DNA of 64,000 nucleotides from Toxonevra muliebris (taxonomy: Eukaryota > Arthropoda > Insecta > Diptera > Pallopteridae), in the NCBI GenBank assembly GCA_963691655.1, contig OY829326.1:12884878-12948877 (forward strand), read 5' to 3'. The notes beneath the pieces were generated by a model. It ran no database searches, had not been told where the DNA came from, and was given only the letters and a program-made list of their open reading frames with translations. Shown here in pieces: positions 35,551 through 48,421 of this stretch; position 1 is the first letter of the stretch; the number at the start of each line of letters is the position of its first letter. A program made the position numbers and the translations under genes.

Positions 35551-38500
35551 AAAACATCATTTTAACTGTTGAGTAGCAATGAAGTAAAAGTCAAACTACT
35601 AAATATGAACAATTTCAGTTTCATAGTCTCTAATAATAATATGGAAAAAAACATATTTAACAGAAACATTTTTGATTTAGGTACAAAATTACATAATAAT
35701 AAACGTAAAACTAATTAATAATTTCTTTTTGTTGTTTTTTTTTTTGTGTATAAATAGTTAGTTTTCAATGGAATATTAACAATACGGAGAAACTTAGCAA
35801 AATTACATCCTACACTAAATATTGTCACACAAAAGCACGCCGCGATTTATAAAAATTAAAATCATGTTAACATTATTAATAATAATAAAACGCGCAAAAA
35901 GCAACAAAGATTGGTAGAACAATAAAAATGTCAATATTATTATTTGAAATCTACTTTTAAGGTAGCGCAAAGTTAAGATCACGAATGAACACTACACGAG
36001 ATATGCAGATGCATGCTTAGATATGTATGTAAAAACATGCATATATGTTTGCAGTACAAATGTACAATAGAAAAAGAAAAAAAAAACACCCACTGCAGCC
36101 TTATTTCCGCATGGTGGGGTACGTGATAGATGACGTCATTTTGCAGCAAGAGCAGAAAAAAAACAACAAAAACAACACTAAATCATAATTGCGCCAATTC
36201 ATTATGTATTTCTTGCTGATTTTCAAATAAACATTATTTCTTTTTGTATTTTCATTATGTACGAGCATTAACAACATAAAAAAAGAAGAAGTAAAGTCAA
36301 TGAACCTCTTTTGTGAGCTTTTTGTTTTGTGCTTCAGCAACAAAGTGTTAAATTGAAAACTACGGTAGGCATAAAAAACAATAGGAAAACATCATGCGTT
36401 TAAGAAGAAAAAGGGCTTTACTAATTAAATTTATATAAATTATCTTATAATCAATTAAGTACAGAGTTTGAATGAGCAAAGCTGAGGTGAGTAAGTGTGT
36501 GTGTGTGTGTGAATACATGAATCTGAAGAAGTGAGAGGGCGTGTGTACTGGTGCTAAATTTTTAAATGGATTTGATTATGGTGTCACCAGAGCAGACACA
36601 TTTCAAAATTAATGAGCATTTAAATAATTTACCATGTTAAATTTGTATGAAATTGCAAACCCTAGAGAGAAAAAAAACAAAGGTGAGCTGTATAAATGAG
36701 TGTGTATGTGTGTGTGTGTGTGTGAGTGCGAATAAATGCTAAAAACGAAATAAGTAACGTGGTGAGGAAGTAGCCTCTTGAAATATATTGTTTTTAGCAC
36801 GCAAAGCCTTTTCTGAGCAATTTATGCGAAAATTAAAGTCAGCTAAATAAAATTCATTAATAATCTTTTATTTTTTATAATATTTAATAAATATCGTGCC
36901 TTCAAAATATTTTTAGACAAAAGAAAGCGAAAAAATCAACATAGTAAGCATGGATTACGACTAACTCTCTAGCGAAAAAGGCAGAATTGTTGTTGTTGTT
37001 TTTTTTTTTTTGTTTTATTATTATTTTTAGGTTAACCGAAAATACGGTCAATTTCACAAGTGTGCAAAATTTTATTTTTCAAAGCTGTAAATATTTATTT
37101 TTTCTTTCATGATTTGTGTTTTTGAAAATTATTTATTATGCTGTTAGGAGATCATCATTTTGCGAAATGTGCATAAATTGCATGCAAATTTAAATTGATA
37201 CGATAACTGAAAAGCTTCACTGGTTCGTTGCTTCGTTGCTTGGTTGGCTAGAGCTGGTTGGTCTGCTGGTTTGGTGGTCGGTGGTTAGTCGCGATTGGTT
37301 CGATTGTTGATCACTGGCCCATAAAATTTATTTTATTTATTTTTTTTAATGCTTAAACAAATTTTTATTAAGTTAATTGCATTTCATTTGATTGCATGCA
37401 GTTTGTTGTTATTGCTGCTGCTATTGTTGTTGGCAATCAATTAAGGTGTGAAATTGATTGCATTAAAGCGTGAGACTTGCATAATTGTGTCAAAACTCTT
37501 AACTGTATAAAATGTGTGCAAAACTTTCGAAATAACTGCTATTTGGCGACAAATTATAACATTTGAATTTCAATTAGTGAAAGGTTTTTGGGAGAAAATC
37601 AAATTTTTGTTAAATATTTTTTGTATACTTCACAACGACTCTTTCCTATTCCAAAGTTCTGAAGTTTGGCTAAAACATCCAAATACGCAATAGAGCGCCA
37701 CCAGTTACTAATTTTATTCTGCTCAAGTAGAATACTTTTGAAATGTGATTAAACATGCAAAAAAAAAAAACTATCAGATTTTTTATACTTTACACTGAAA
37801 CTGTCTGGTACTGGATCAGTTTCAGCAAGTCTCGAAGAATTTTAAATTCCATGATATACAAAAACCAAGTTGCTTGCAAGCCTATAAAGTATTCATTCAG
37901 GCCCAAGCCTCTCAAGTGTCCAACGAAGTGTGAAGCCTTACAGCTTTCTGCTTCACAATTTTAACTAAAACATTTAGAACAAATCTCAAAACCATCAAAT
38001 GCAAAGGTTATTGCTCTTATCTCATAATGATGATATTTCTAAGTGCTTTTTTTCCTCTTTGTATTTTTTCTAATTTATTTAGCTTTCAAATATTCAATAA
38101 TATTTTGAAATTTTTAAAACGTGAATGGATCTTAATGAACACACCCCATAAACAATTTATGTTCATATGTAGACGAATGGTATAATATTTATGAAAGCGT
38201 TAAATAAGCGATATATGTAACTCTACATAAAGAACGCTGATGCTTCCAGTAAGTGTTAACGATCATTTAGACATTCAAATGTTTGAATTCCATTTATTTT
38301 TGTATACCAAAAATACTTAAATAATTTTGCACCATAAAAAATAACATGCGATACATTACACACAACTGCGAGTAGAGGTAAATGAATAGAAAAACAGAAA
38401 AATAGAAAACTTTTTTTGACGTAGGTCAAAAGTGTTAAATGAATATTTAAGTATTAATAAACCTAAATATAAATCATTATACAAACAAAAACCAAAACAA

Positions 38501-39183
38501 AAAAATGCGATCTTTACATCGCAGAACCAACAGCAAACGAAATATTTCAATAAAAGAATTTAACCGCAATCAAAAATTATTATGAGATTATCTCATTTGA
38601 ACTCATTTTCTAAAAGCTAGAAATTCTTTGTCGTTTCGAATATTTTTGTATTTACTTAGCAAAAAATATTTGTGTAATGTACACTTTTTTGTATCTATTT
38701 TACTTGATAACATTTTTTTAAACAATCCTAACTATGGATAAAGTTTATAAACTAAACGTGCTGTGAAACAATTTCATAATGACGGCAGACACCACCACAC
38801 CCAAAACTATCGTCATACAATTAATTATTGTAAAAAAATAACAACAACACTTAAGTAGCAAATTGCATGAGCATTTTTAAAGTACCCTACATTTGGGAGA
38901 ATAAGTTGTTTAAAGCAAATTTTCATCAGTAATGCACTTGGAAAGGAGGCGCAATGAAAAGGAATGCAATCTTGGTCTGGGCATCATAACCGGCCGTCAC
39001 CTCATGATATATGAAAACCACCTTCAAGTTGAAATCAAAATGCACCCTGTTAAAATTTATATGAGTTTATGCTCATTTTCCAACAGGATTTTGCTAGCCG
39101 TAACTAAGTGCTAACCATCAAGACCACCTATAGATAGACAGAGATCATGTTACTTGTTATTTCCAAGTGTCTGTTTTCACTTA

Positions 39184-39540
39184 ACTGAAAGGGCTGTAGG
39201 CAGCTTGTGGGATTATATACAGGTCACTTCTCCTGGGCCTAACATTTGAATATGAATAGCCTGAGAGCTTGTGCCTTCTGTGCTTCCTGTAGTTTGGATG
39301 AAGAATGTGAAGATTATTGTCTATCTTGCTTTCTGTCGGTCCAAAGCTAGCATATTTTGAACTGGAGTATTGAGAGCTGAACACCTGAGCTTTTTGACAC
39401 CGCAGGATCTGCTGCTACTTAATAAATCTGATAGATTTAAAGAATAGTAAAAAGGAATACAGGAAATAGTGCAATGGACGTAAACTTGTCTGAGTTCTGT
39501 ATTCTTTTGCATTTCTAACAAAAAAAAAATTGAACTCACC
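39184..39540 (+). pseudogene. LINE ORF2 C-terminal fragment
   Basis: The plus strand reads GLYTGHFSWA, a stop, then SLRACAFCASCSLDEECEDY. This matches the TGHxxxxxHLxxxGL...CxxC pattern after the RNase H domain of non-LTR retrotransposons. At least one in-frame stop interrupts it. Short fragment; no ends seen. Confidence 0.55.
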
Positions 39541-39983
39541 AACAACAGCTGTTAATCAATGGCAGCACTAGCCTGTGGATTTAGCATTAAACAAACAACA
39601 TTACATTGTTTTGAATGAGGAAAAACAACTACCCAGAAGGACGAGATTTACCCTTGACGAAAGAAATATCATTACCAAGTGTCTTGATTTCGCAAATATC
39701 TATTCAACTAACTTCTACATTGTAAGAGCATGGTACCCACATCCTTCAGCCATGATTATATTTTGTACTTTATCTACTCGTATAAGCTATAAAACCAATT
39801 GGAAACAAAACTAAGTCTCAATTCGCAGAAATGGATTCAGATTAATTAGCCGAATTAATTTTCAAAAGTTTGGGCTTTTAAGACTAGGAGAACCAGAGAA
39901 TTTACTACCAAAAATAGTTAGTTATACTTGCGTGCCTTGTTCTTTCTTGAAATCGTAGAAATATATGCATACTTAGTTACAAT

Positions 39984-41355
39984 CAGAGCTGTAAAAGAAT
40001 GCAATCAATTTAATTGCAATACCTTGAAGTCACAGTTAATAACCGACAATTTATGATTGCAGTTACTGAATAACGTATTTGACTACAGAATAAAAAATGC
40101 AGTTGGAAGTCTTTTTTAGAGTCGTCGATTGGTTATTCATTTAGAAAAGTCTTTTTTAGAGTCAAGGGATTGCAATCTTTTTTTTTGAAATCATGACTGC
40201 TTTGAAGTGCAAATCTTATGACTCCAAAATCATGACTGCTTTGAAGTCACTTGGAGTCAGTTGGAGTCACTTGAATACCCTTGAACTCAAATGCAGTCAT
40301 TTGGAGTCAATAGCAATTTGCAGTCAATTAGTGTCACTTGAAGTCTTTTGGAGTCAATTGGGATTTTAAAGTTTTGAAGCCAATTGGAGTCATTTCAAGT
40401 CATTTGAAGTCATTGGGAATTTGAAGTCGATTGGAGTCAATTGGAATGTGAAGTAAATTTTAATATATGTTATAATTGCGATTTTTATTATTCGCAACAA
40501 CCCTAATATATAAATACTCAAGGTTATTCAAGTTTTGATAATTTCGTTTTTTAATGACGAAAATACTATGGTTTATGAGCACACAAGACAATAACGCAAT
40601 AAATTTTTATGAACAATATATAAAAATAAGTTTAAAAAAAATAATTCCAAAATAATTTTTTCCAGAAATATTTTTTTCTTATTTAAAATGTTTTAAAAAC
40701 CAATTTTACTTATTCTTTATGTACATTTATTGCTTTCTTGTAGTCCCTTCCAAAAGTGTTGAAAAACTACATACGAGTGGTCAACTTATGACCACCAAAT
40801 GACTTCAACTGACTCCAATTGGCTTTAAAATCCCAATTGACTACAAAAGACTTCAAGTGACTTTAATTGACTGCAAATTGCAATTGACTCCAAATGACTG
40901 CATTTGAGTCCAAGGTTACTCAATTGACTCCAAGTGACTTCAACTGACTCTAAGTGACTCATGAAAGCAGTCATGATTTTGGAGTTAAGATTTCTCAGTC
41001 TCATGATTTCAAAAAAAGACTTTTCTAAATGAATAACTGTTGAAAATATTTTCTAAACATGGTCACACCTTTTTACTCCGAATTTATTATTACAGTTCTA
41101 CTCATATTACAATATGATATTATATATTAGTTTTTTGTGTTCTAATTAAAATAAAGTCAGTCGCCGTAGAGACACGAAAGAGATCGCTGTTTATTTTTCC
41201 ACTAATCTTATTAATAACCAATCAGCGACTTCAAAAAAGACTTCAAACTGCATTTTTTATTCTGGAGTCAAATATACTATTCAAGAACTGCAATCAAAAT
41301 TTATTATTCATTTGAGACTTATATTCTCAATTGATTGCATTCTTTTACAGCTCTG
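39984..41355. mobile_element. hAT-type foldback element with 10-bp phased subterminal repeats
   Basis: The termini are exact inverted copies (CAGAGCTGTAAAAGAATGCA at 39984 and its complement ending at 41355). They are flanked by 8-bp near-duplicates, gttacaat (39976-39983) and tttacaat (41356-41363), as for hAT insertions. Each arm is about 400-460 bp. From about 40240 to 40445 the left arm is a quasi-tandem array of 10-bp units of the form TTGGAGTCAM; the right arm (about 40795-40960) carries the complementary units. A 175-bp insertion (41038-41212) splits the right arm. The centre (about 40446-40785) is AT-rich and has no coding frame. Confidence 0.85.
41038..41212 (+). mobile_element. 175-bp insertion in the foldback arm, solo-LTR-like
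   Basis: Comparison of the two arms of the surrounding element shows this segment is extra. The host sequence aataac occurs on both sides (41032-41037 and 41213-41218), as a target duplication would. It starts TGTTGAAAATA, has gtcacacctttt, and carries an aataaag signal near 41150. That layout resembles a short copia-like solo LTR, but the expected CA end is missing. Confidence 0.45.
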
Positions 41356-41363
41356 TTTACAAT

Positions 41364-44300
41364 AAACCCACTGAGATTTTAGTGAATAGCACAAAATACC
41401 TCATATTCATATTGAAACTACTATAAAAGATATTACTAAAAAAAAATTGCTTGTTAGTTTATAACATAAAACTAGTTGCAGTATTATGCGTATTTTGTAT
41501 TGTAAAATTTTATTAAACTTATAAATAAAATTCGCTATTAAAAAAAAAAAAAAAAATATTCATATTCGTACATGACCCAACTTAGAGGAAAACTATTTTA
41601 TTTATTTATTTTTTTAACTAACTATATTGATATTTTACTACACATGTTAACAACACAAAAAGAACTGAGTTTAATTAGTATTTTCAATTAATTTGAAATA
41701 CTAAACGTAGACGAAATGATAATACTTAGTTACATACAAAATTAAAGTATTTCTCAGTTAAATATTTAATTAACCAAAAAAAAAAAAAAAAAAAAACTAA
41801 AATTGATTTCTATAAAATACATACAAATACAAATATACAAATGTTTATATGTACTACATAAAATGCTAATGCAAATAATGCTATCGTATGGAAAAATTAT
41901 ACTACCATGTATTTGTCTATGAGCAGGGTGGAAAGCAGAGCGTAAGCGCGGGGTATCAAGCGAAAGTCAGAAATGTTGATAAGGCCAAATGAAGAGGCAG
42001 ACCCGCATCATCAGTTTCGTGTATTGTGCTATAGTTTATTTCATTCTCAGTATTTTTGTTGTATATAGCAATATGTATGTACAATGTACATATGTGGCTT
42101 ACTTCCCTCTATACGTTGTCGGAATTTTTAATATTTTTTTTGTATCAATATTAAATTTCAATGTAATATTTTTTTTTTTCTTTTTGGAAGAGGAGGCTTG
42201 TTAACATATTTTCAAGTATGCACTATCTATGTTTCATTGTATTGAAATTTAATTTAAATGCTGTTAATTTGTTAAGCAAATTAAAAAATCTGTTTTCTCA
42301 GTGTATTAGTTACATTAATTTTAAAAAATAACTGGTAGTGTTTTTATTATGTAATTTTTATATTTTCCCGAATGATAAGACGGAAATGTGCTTGCTATAC
42401 AGAAGATATTGCGTCATTTTCTATGAATTTGAAGTACAGAGATTTTTTTAGAATTTAATAATGGTATTTATGATATTTGTAGCTCAACTGCTGCGAGATA
42501 CGCGATTAGTATGTGAAAGCAATTATAAATTGTAGCTACTTAAGACTGTGTGTGAAATATTTTGATAATTGAACAGATTATGGTTGTTAAGATCACTAGC
42601 GGATCCAGGCATTTTCGAAAGGGGGTTATCCCGAAGCCTCTAACTCTCCCCCTAAGATCAGTTGGTGTGTGGTTGAGATTGATTTTGCTAATAAACTTCT
42701 TGGGGCTTAAGTTTTGTGTTTTTTTATTATCGCTTTTTTAGTGATTTTAATGGAATTTTTTGACAATTCTCAGACAATAGTGTTATACTATCTTCAAGAG
42801 AGGGTATATAAACTGCTTTAAAATGAGCAAATTGTGAGATTTTTATCATCTCTGTGAAATGCAGCAACAATTTGGTTGGGATCATACTGTGATATTTTCA
42901 TGTACATTATAAGCCTGTATTACAATAGCGCATTGTGGCAGTAAAGCACTGTCAGTGAACAGCTGATTTTTTTTTTTACTATATAGTATTTCAGGTTGAA
43001 GACTTATGTCACGTCTTTTCAAAACAGTGCTGGCCAAAGAAATAAGAGCACACACTCTTCTTATCAATGGTCATACGTTTGAACTTCGTAAGCAATTTTT
43101 CAGAGACTACAAAAAAGCAATGAATTAATATAAATAATGTAAAAATGGTTTTTAAATACTTTTACATAAAAATGTTTTTTGAATTATTTTTTTTCCCCAA
43201 CTTATTTTTATAAATTGATTATAGAAATTTATTGCTTTTTGGTTTTCTCTTTCAAAAGTAGTGAAAAAGAACTTGCAATGTTCAACGCATGCCCATCGAT
43301 ATATTCTCCAACTATTACAAACATTATTATTTACCTTTATTATGCGCGTTTTAAAAACTTAAGAAAATATAAACTTTCCATAATTCTTATTTCTCGACAT
43401 TTTTATCAAAAAAGTTATAACATTTAAGTCCCTGCTAATAAGTCTTTTGTCTATGATGGTCCAGGCTAGTCTGGTTATACTACAAGTGTGCTCTGCGAAC
43501 CAGGATCTTTATTGCTTAATTGCTATTTAAAAAAATATGAATTTGTTAAGAAATGATTAACAAAAAATTATATGAAGGTTAACGACCCAAATATTAACGT
43601 TTGTGTATCCTTTAACATAATTATTGCCATATTAATAGCTCTCAAAAAACGTTCAGCCATTTTAGATTTTAAAATAGGTTCATTAACTATTGGATGTAAA
43701 CAGTTCTAATTTGAAATTAGTACTATGAACTTTATAGGAAATACAACAAACTAGCATAAAACATTCATTAAAAATCCAATTTGCACGCAACTACACACTT
43801 ATTATAAAATCTCAGCAGGTGGGCATAAAATTGCGCCACAAATTGGCAAAGAATTAGTAGCAACTTACACTGGAGGCTATTAGCAAAAGATATGCTCATT
43901 TTCTCCCTCTTCAGCAAACAAAAATTCAATAGAACTACTAAAGAACAAAGCACAATGCAGATGTAGACGAAAAAAAAAAAAAGTATAGTATTGGATTGTT
44001 TTATCTGCTTCACAATAAAATAACAAATATTGATACGTATGTGCGTGTTTATATGTGTTTTTATTGTGAAAAGGCAATGCTTCAGTGAATTTTCCATTGC
44101 TTAAGAAAGCGCATAAGCCATCCACCTTCTTTCGTCCACTGCACTCTTCAAACACTTTTCAGCCATCAGTGTCGTTCAATGGAAACAATCAACAACAAAA
44201 CTTAAAGGCGTTTGCGGTGATTCATCATTCATTTAGCACGCATTGTTCCGACAGCAACAAAAAACAACATCAGCTATAAATCCAATAGAATTTAAACACA

Positions 44301-45825
44301 ATTTAAAACATTTGCAAATTATTATTTTTGTGTTTACTGTTGATTGCTGCTGCTTGATTGTACAATATTATTGCAAACATATGTATGACAAAATGATAAA
44401 TATAAATTTCACACTCATGCCAAGTTGTTAGACTAAAAATGGAAAGTGGGAATTTATGGTAATATGCAGTCATAATAATAATAATTTGGTCAACAGTAAA
44501 CAATGAAGAAACTTCCAAAATAAGTTTTTTTTTAATAATTAATAAAAAAAACTAAAAATCGAATTTCTATAACTAAACAAATACGTTTATGAATCATTGG
44601 TCAATTCATAGAATTCCCTTTTATCTAATACGTACTACCAAATTTGTATATATTAAATTCAGTTAATAACTTAAATTGATGTCAATAACACAACAGCGAA
44701 AAGTCTAGCTGCAGACATAGACTTTTGGAAACTAGGCTAATAATTTGTTTAAACATTTGGTATATAATTTGTTTCCAGCTGATTGTAATTCGAGCAAGTG
44801 CTATTGATTTTTTGTTTGTTTTTTTTTTTTTTAACTAAATTCAAATGAAATTTAAAACCTACAGATATTTATTTTTTGGATAAAGTTGTAGATTTATTTT
44901 ATAGCATTGCTGATGTTGTCGCTACTTTTGCCATTTTGTATGTACATAACTAAAGAAAAAAATTAAATAAAAATAGGGTAATATGCCGCATAAGTATGCA
45001 TGTATTTTGTTCAAGTTGTTGGTATTATTATTTTTGCCTATGCATGCATTTTTTTTATATGAGTATATATCATCATTTTCTTTTCTTGTTGTTGCTACCA
45101 AATCTCTTTTTGTTTTTAATAGCACGAAGAATTTTGCTTTGCTCTCTTTTTATTATTATTTTTGTTAGTTTTTGTGCGTTATTTGTTTTTGTACTTTTAT
45201 GTATATCTACTCTTACTGGCACATACAACCGTATACACATATAACTAAAATGTTCTCTCCTCGTGTTTGTTGTTGAATTTCTCCCCCATTTCCTTTCCCT
45301 CTCCCCATTGTAAATTTCGTTGCTTGCGGCATTTATTGCAACTTTCACAATGGCGTATTTAGTATATTTTATCGATTTTTCCACTACGACGTGAGTTTTT
45401 CTGATTTCAGGCATGAAATTAACTTTTTGACATTTATAAACAATAATTTAATTTTTTGGGGTTTTCTTTTGTTTTAAGATTTTCTTTTTGGAAATAACTA
45501 ACATGTGTTTTGGGTTTTAATATTTTAATATTGTAATTTTTCCGAACACTTTCGAAAAATGAGAAAGATTTCATTTATGAAGAGAATTATAGTAAATAGT
45601 TCATGGATTTTTAATGATTCTGTAACTAAAACAGGAACAGTGGCTTTATATTCACGCATAACCAATTGACAAACATGTTTTTGAATATATTCATACATTT
45701 ATTTATGTATAGATATTCTTGTACCGCTAAAAGCCGTTATACATAAAACATTTTAAGATTTGTACTTTATTTTCAAATATAATCAATTTCAACACGAAGA
45801 TAAAAAAAAAATTGCCCACTAAGAT
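41364..45825. other. Non-coding AT-rich sequence
   Basis: Poly-A tracts (41541, 41777), simple repeats and short meaningless open frames. A less AT-rich stretch at 41930-42000 and one at 42595-42660 (ctagcggatccaggcattt) may be transposon ends, but I could not match partners. Confidence 0.45.
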
Positions 45826-46170
45826 GGGCGGTTACTCGTTGGAGTCACTTTAAAGTTAGAGGAACAGAAGAAATACCTGCCCTGGTTTGTCCTTGATATT
45901 AAACTAAGCTGGAAAGCTAGCACCCTTTTTAAGATTTAGAAAATCACTGTGTATGAAACCGAGAATTATTCAATAACTAATGCAGTCATTCGATCAATTC
46001 TATTTTATGGTTCAATGGTTTGTTGGATGACTTTTCAAAAAACAAGTGATAGCAGGCGCCTTAAAATGCTTTCTTAAGCAATGAAAACTATACTCTTTTT
46101 AACTCTTGTATGCCTGATTTTTAAGGTCCCCACCAACTTGGGCCGCATGATAAATTTAGTTAGACCTTGG
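45826..46170 (+). pseudogene. LINE reverse-transcriptase C-terminal fragment
   Basis: One plus-strand reading gives LKLEEQKKYLPWFVLDIKLSWKA, then NAVIRSILFYGSMVCW, then VPTNLGRMINLV. These follow the order YLGVxLDxKLxWK ... AVIRPILxYGxxVWW ... TPTxALxxxLNLxP of non-LTR reverse transcriptases. Frameshifts and stops lie between the blocks. Ancient copy. Confidence 0.6.
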
Positions 46171-48264
46171 TCTGAATCGTTCGTGGGGCATTCAAGTTCC
46201 AGGGGGTTGTAGTATGGACATTTAAATGTAAGCATTTATAGTTACAAGTTTCCCAACGCTTTGCCATAAAACGCTTCAAATAAAAGCTAGAGCCATTAAT
46301 GGTTATACATTTATCGTAGTTTGTCGGGTAAATCAGATGGCATTGAAAGATGGGCACTTTCAAATTGTGTATGGTAATGATATGGTAATCCATGCGCGTT
46401 GCGGATATGACAAATTGCAAAACTCATTGTCTATATATCATATTATTAATTATAGAATAATTATATGCTAATTTAATTTTTAGGATACCATTTGTGTAAT
46501 CTTTTAACATTTCATATAAGTGTTTCTGTATTAATGATAAGACTTTAATTTTCCTTTCACTATTATAAAATAAAGCTACCGCAAGTGATAGCATGCAAAA
46601 ATCAGTTTGATGGTAAATTACAATTATGATTAATTGCTAGAAATGCGCGATTAATTAAATTGACGCTTTAATTGGAGTTACGCACACATTTCAAAAGTGT
46701 TCACAAGATTCGAATTTTGTATTAGTTACAAACTGAAAGTCCATAGTTAATAAATTTTGTATTTTTATAGCGTAATAACAATTTCGATTAGTTACCACCA
46801 AGTAATTGGCAATGGAAAAAATATGAGACTTTTGTGTATGTGATGTCATGCCTAAGTATCTCACGGCAACAATAACAAATTGTTTTAAATACCTGTACGC
46901 TCTTTGGATTCGGACCTCGGACATGAGAGTAAAGAAATTTTCTGAGAGTATCAGTTTGCATTATCAATTCAAGCAAATGGTTTCAAATACCGTAAGTGCA
47001 GCAGGTGCCTAAGCAAAACAGCAATCACCTGCCGTAACTTCAAGTAAGAAATATGTTTTTTTTTTTTTTTGTATTTCTATTTTATTATTTATACAATTTT
47101 CTCTTTTATTTTTAATTTAAATGTTTCAAATACATATTCTTTTTCGGTTGTTATTGTTTGTGTGCCCTTGAGTTTCTCTCTTGAGTGCTGGCTGAGGTGC
47201 TATTGTTGTAGTTTTTTGTACTCATTTACTTGTTTTACCATATTTCTGCTTGCGGTAGTACCTGTTTGTCTTTTGTTTTATTTTTGCTGTTTTTGTTTCT
47301 CTGACTTTGCTTTTGCCCAGCCCCACTTCTGCTTTTTTCTATATGGTGTTCCCTACCTATATTTAACTTTGTTTTCTTCCTCTTTACTCTTTGAATTTGT
47401 GTATACTTACGCTTTTCGCCAACAACTTTTTTTCATTTACTTTTTTCACCATTTTTAAAAACTCAAGTGAAAATTTGCACAATACTTTTCATTAAAAAGT
47501 ATGCAGTTTTCATTAAATTGAAACTTAAAAGCATGCAACTACAATACTAAATATGTATTCTTCCAATTAAATTCAACATTAATTGCTTACTTTTGCAGCA
47601 TTTCATTTCATTTCCTAATTAGTTTTTCAGTCCTTTTTCGTATTTCACATTTCTTAAGAATTACACTTTCATTCATTTACCATTTGCAAGAAAAGATGAA
47701 AAAATTGTTTTCAATCAATCCCATAAATTATCTGCTAATTTAAAAAAAACTGGTTTTCCTCCTTGGATTTTAGATTAATTTTGCGTTTTTTCTTTTAATC
47801 TTCATGGAATTTTTATTTTTCTTTGTCACTACCACCAAATTAGAAATGGTTTTTCATTTAAACTCTCACTTTTCGTTTTCAAAGAACTAGTTCATGAGCT
47901 TTTCAGATCGAAAAAACAATCACTTGTTTCTTTTAATTCAAGAAAAGTATTAAACAATTTTTCCTCACTAAAGTTGGAAAAATTTAAAAACTTTGTCTTA
48001 ACAATTTTAACCAATTTATCCGCGACTGCACTCAGAAACCATAAACCGTCAGATCTCTTTCAAAGTTCCGAATGAATTGAAAACGATTTTTCCGATAATT
48101 CCTTTTCTCTCATTCGACATTTGCGCAAAATGCTCAGCGTTTGACATTTCATTGTATTAAATTAACGAAAATAGAAAGAAGAAAAAACGGAAAACTTAAC
48201 GAAAATACACGGTTGCATTTACGAAATTATTTATTTTCAACTAATCTTTGTGTTTATTATTATG
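46171..48264. other. Non-coding sequence; possible minus-strand 5' exon
   Basis: The minus strand has an Inr-like TCATTC with the A at 48073 and, near 47410, a good donor (aaaagc|gtaagt). The stretch between them resembles a fly 5' UTR. This could be a first exon of the BTB gene at the left edge, but the downstream promoter element is one base out of register and one base off consensus. The remainder is pyrimidine-rich or AT-rich, with no gene. Confidence 0.2.
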
Positions 48265-48421
48265 GCTGTCACACGGGCGCCAGCATGAACGCCTATCTGA
48301 GGGAGGTTGAAAAAATAGGTAGTAAGAAAGAGACAGAAGCTCGCCTGCCTTTTTCTAACTACTTACTTTGTCTACCTCTTTCCTCCAGACAGGCGTTCAT
48401 GCTTGCACCCGTTTAAACAGC
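48265..48421. mobile_element. Foldback MITE (about 157 bp)
   Basis: The left arm gctgtcacacgggcgccagc...gaacgcct and the right arm aggcgttcatgcttgcaccc...acagc are inverted copies. Palindromic similarity runs through most of the element (gagacagaagctcgcctgcc against its own centre). A diverged half-copy lies at about 49385-49465. Confidence 0.65.

Larger units (their letters stand above)
34412..39180. other. Non-coding AT-rich sequence with small tandem and simple repeats
   Basis: It holds a two-copy 31-bp tandem repeat (35104-35165), the second dispersed-repeat copy (35477-35550), two (gt)n microsatellites (36496-36512, 36706-36723) and a G/T-rich ggtt/gctt stretch (37220-37305). A 75-codon frame at 34673-34900 and other short frames carry nothing recognisable. 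Confidence 0.5.

Noticed and set aside
36496..36723. (gt)n runs as possible regulatory elements
   Set aside because: They are ordinary microsatellites of the length common in fly DNA, with no supporting context.
40240..40960. CRISPR-like spaced repeats
   Set aside because: The units are about 10 bp, quasi-tandem without spacers, and mirrored in the arms of a transposon in an animal genome.
47069..47458. 129-codon open frame, hydrophobic and aromatic
   Set aside because: Its Phe/Leu/Tyr/Ser-rich content is what T-rich DNA encodes by chance. There is no motif, and the minus strand looks more like a leader sequence.
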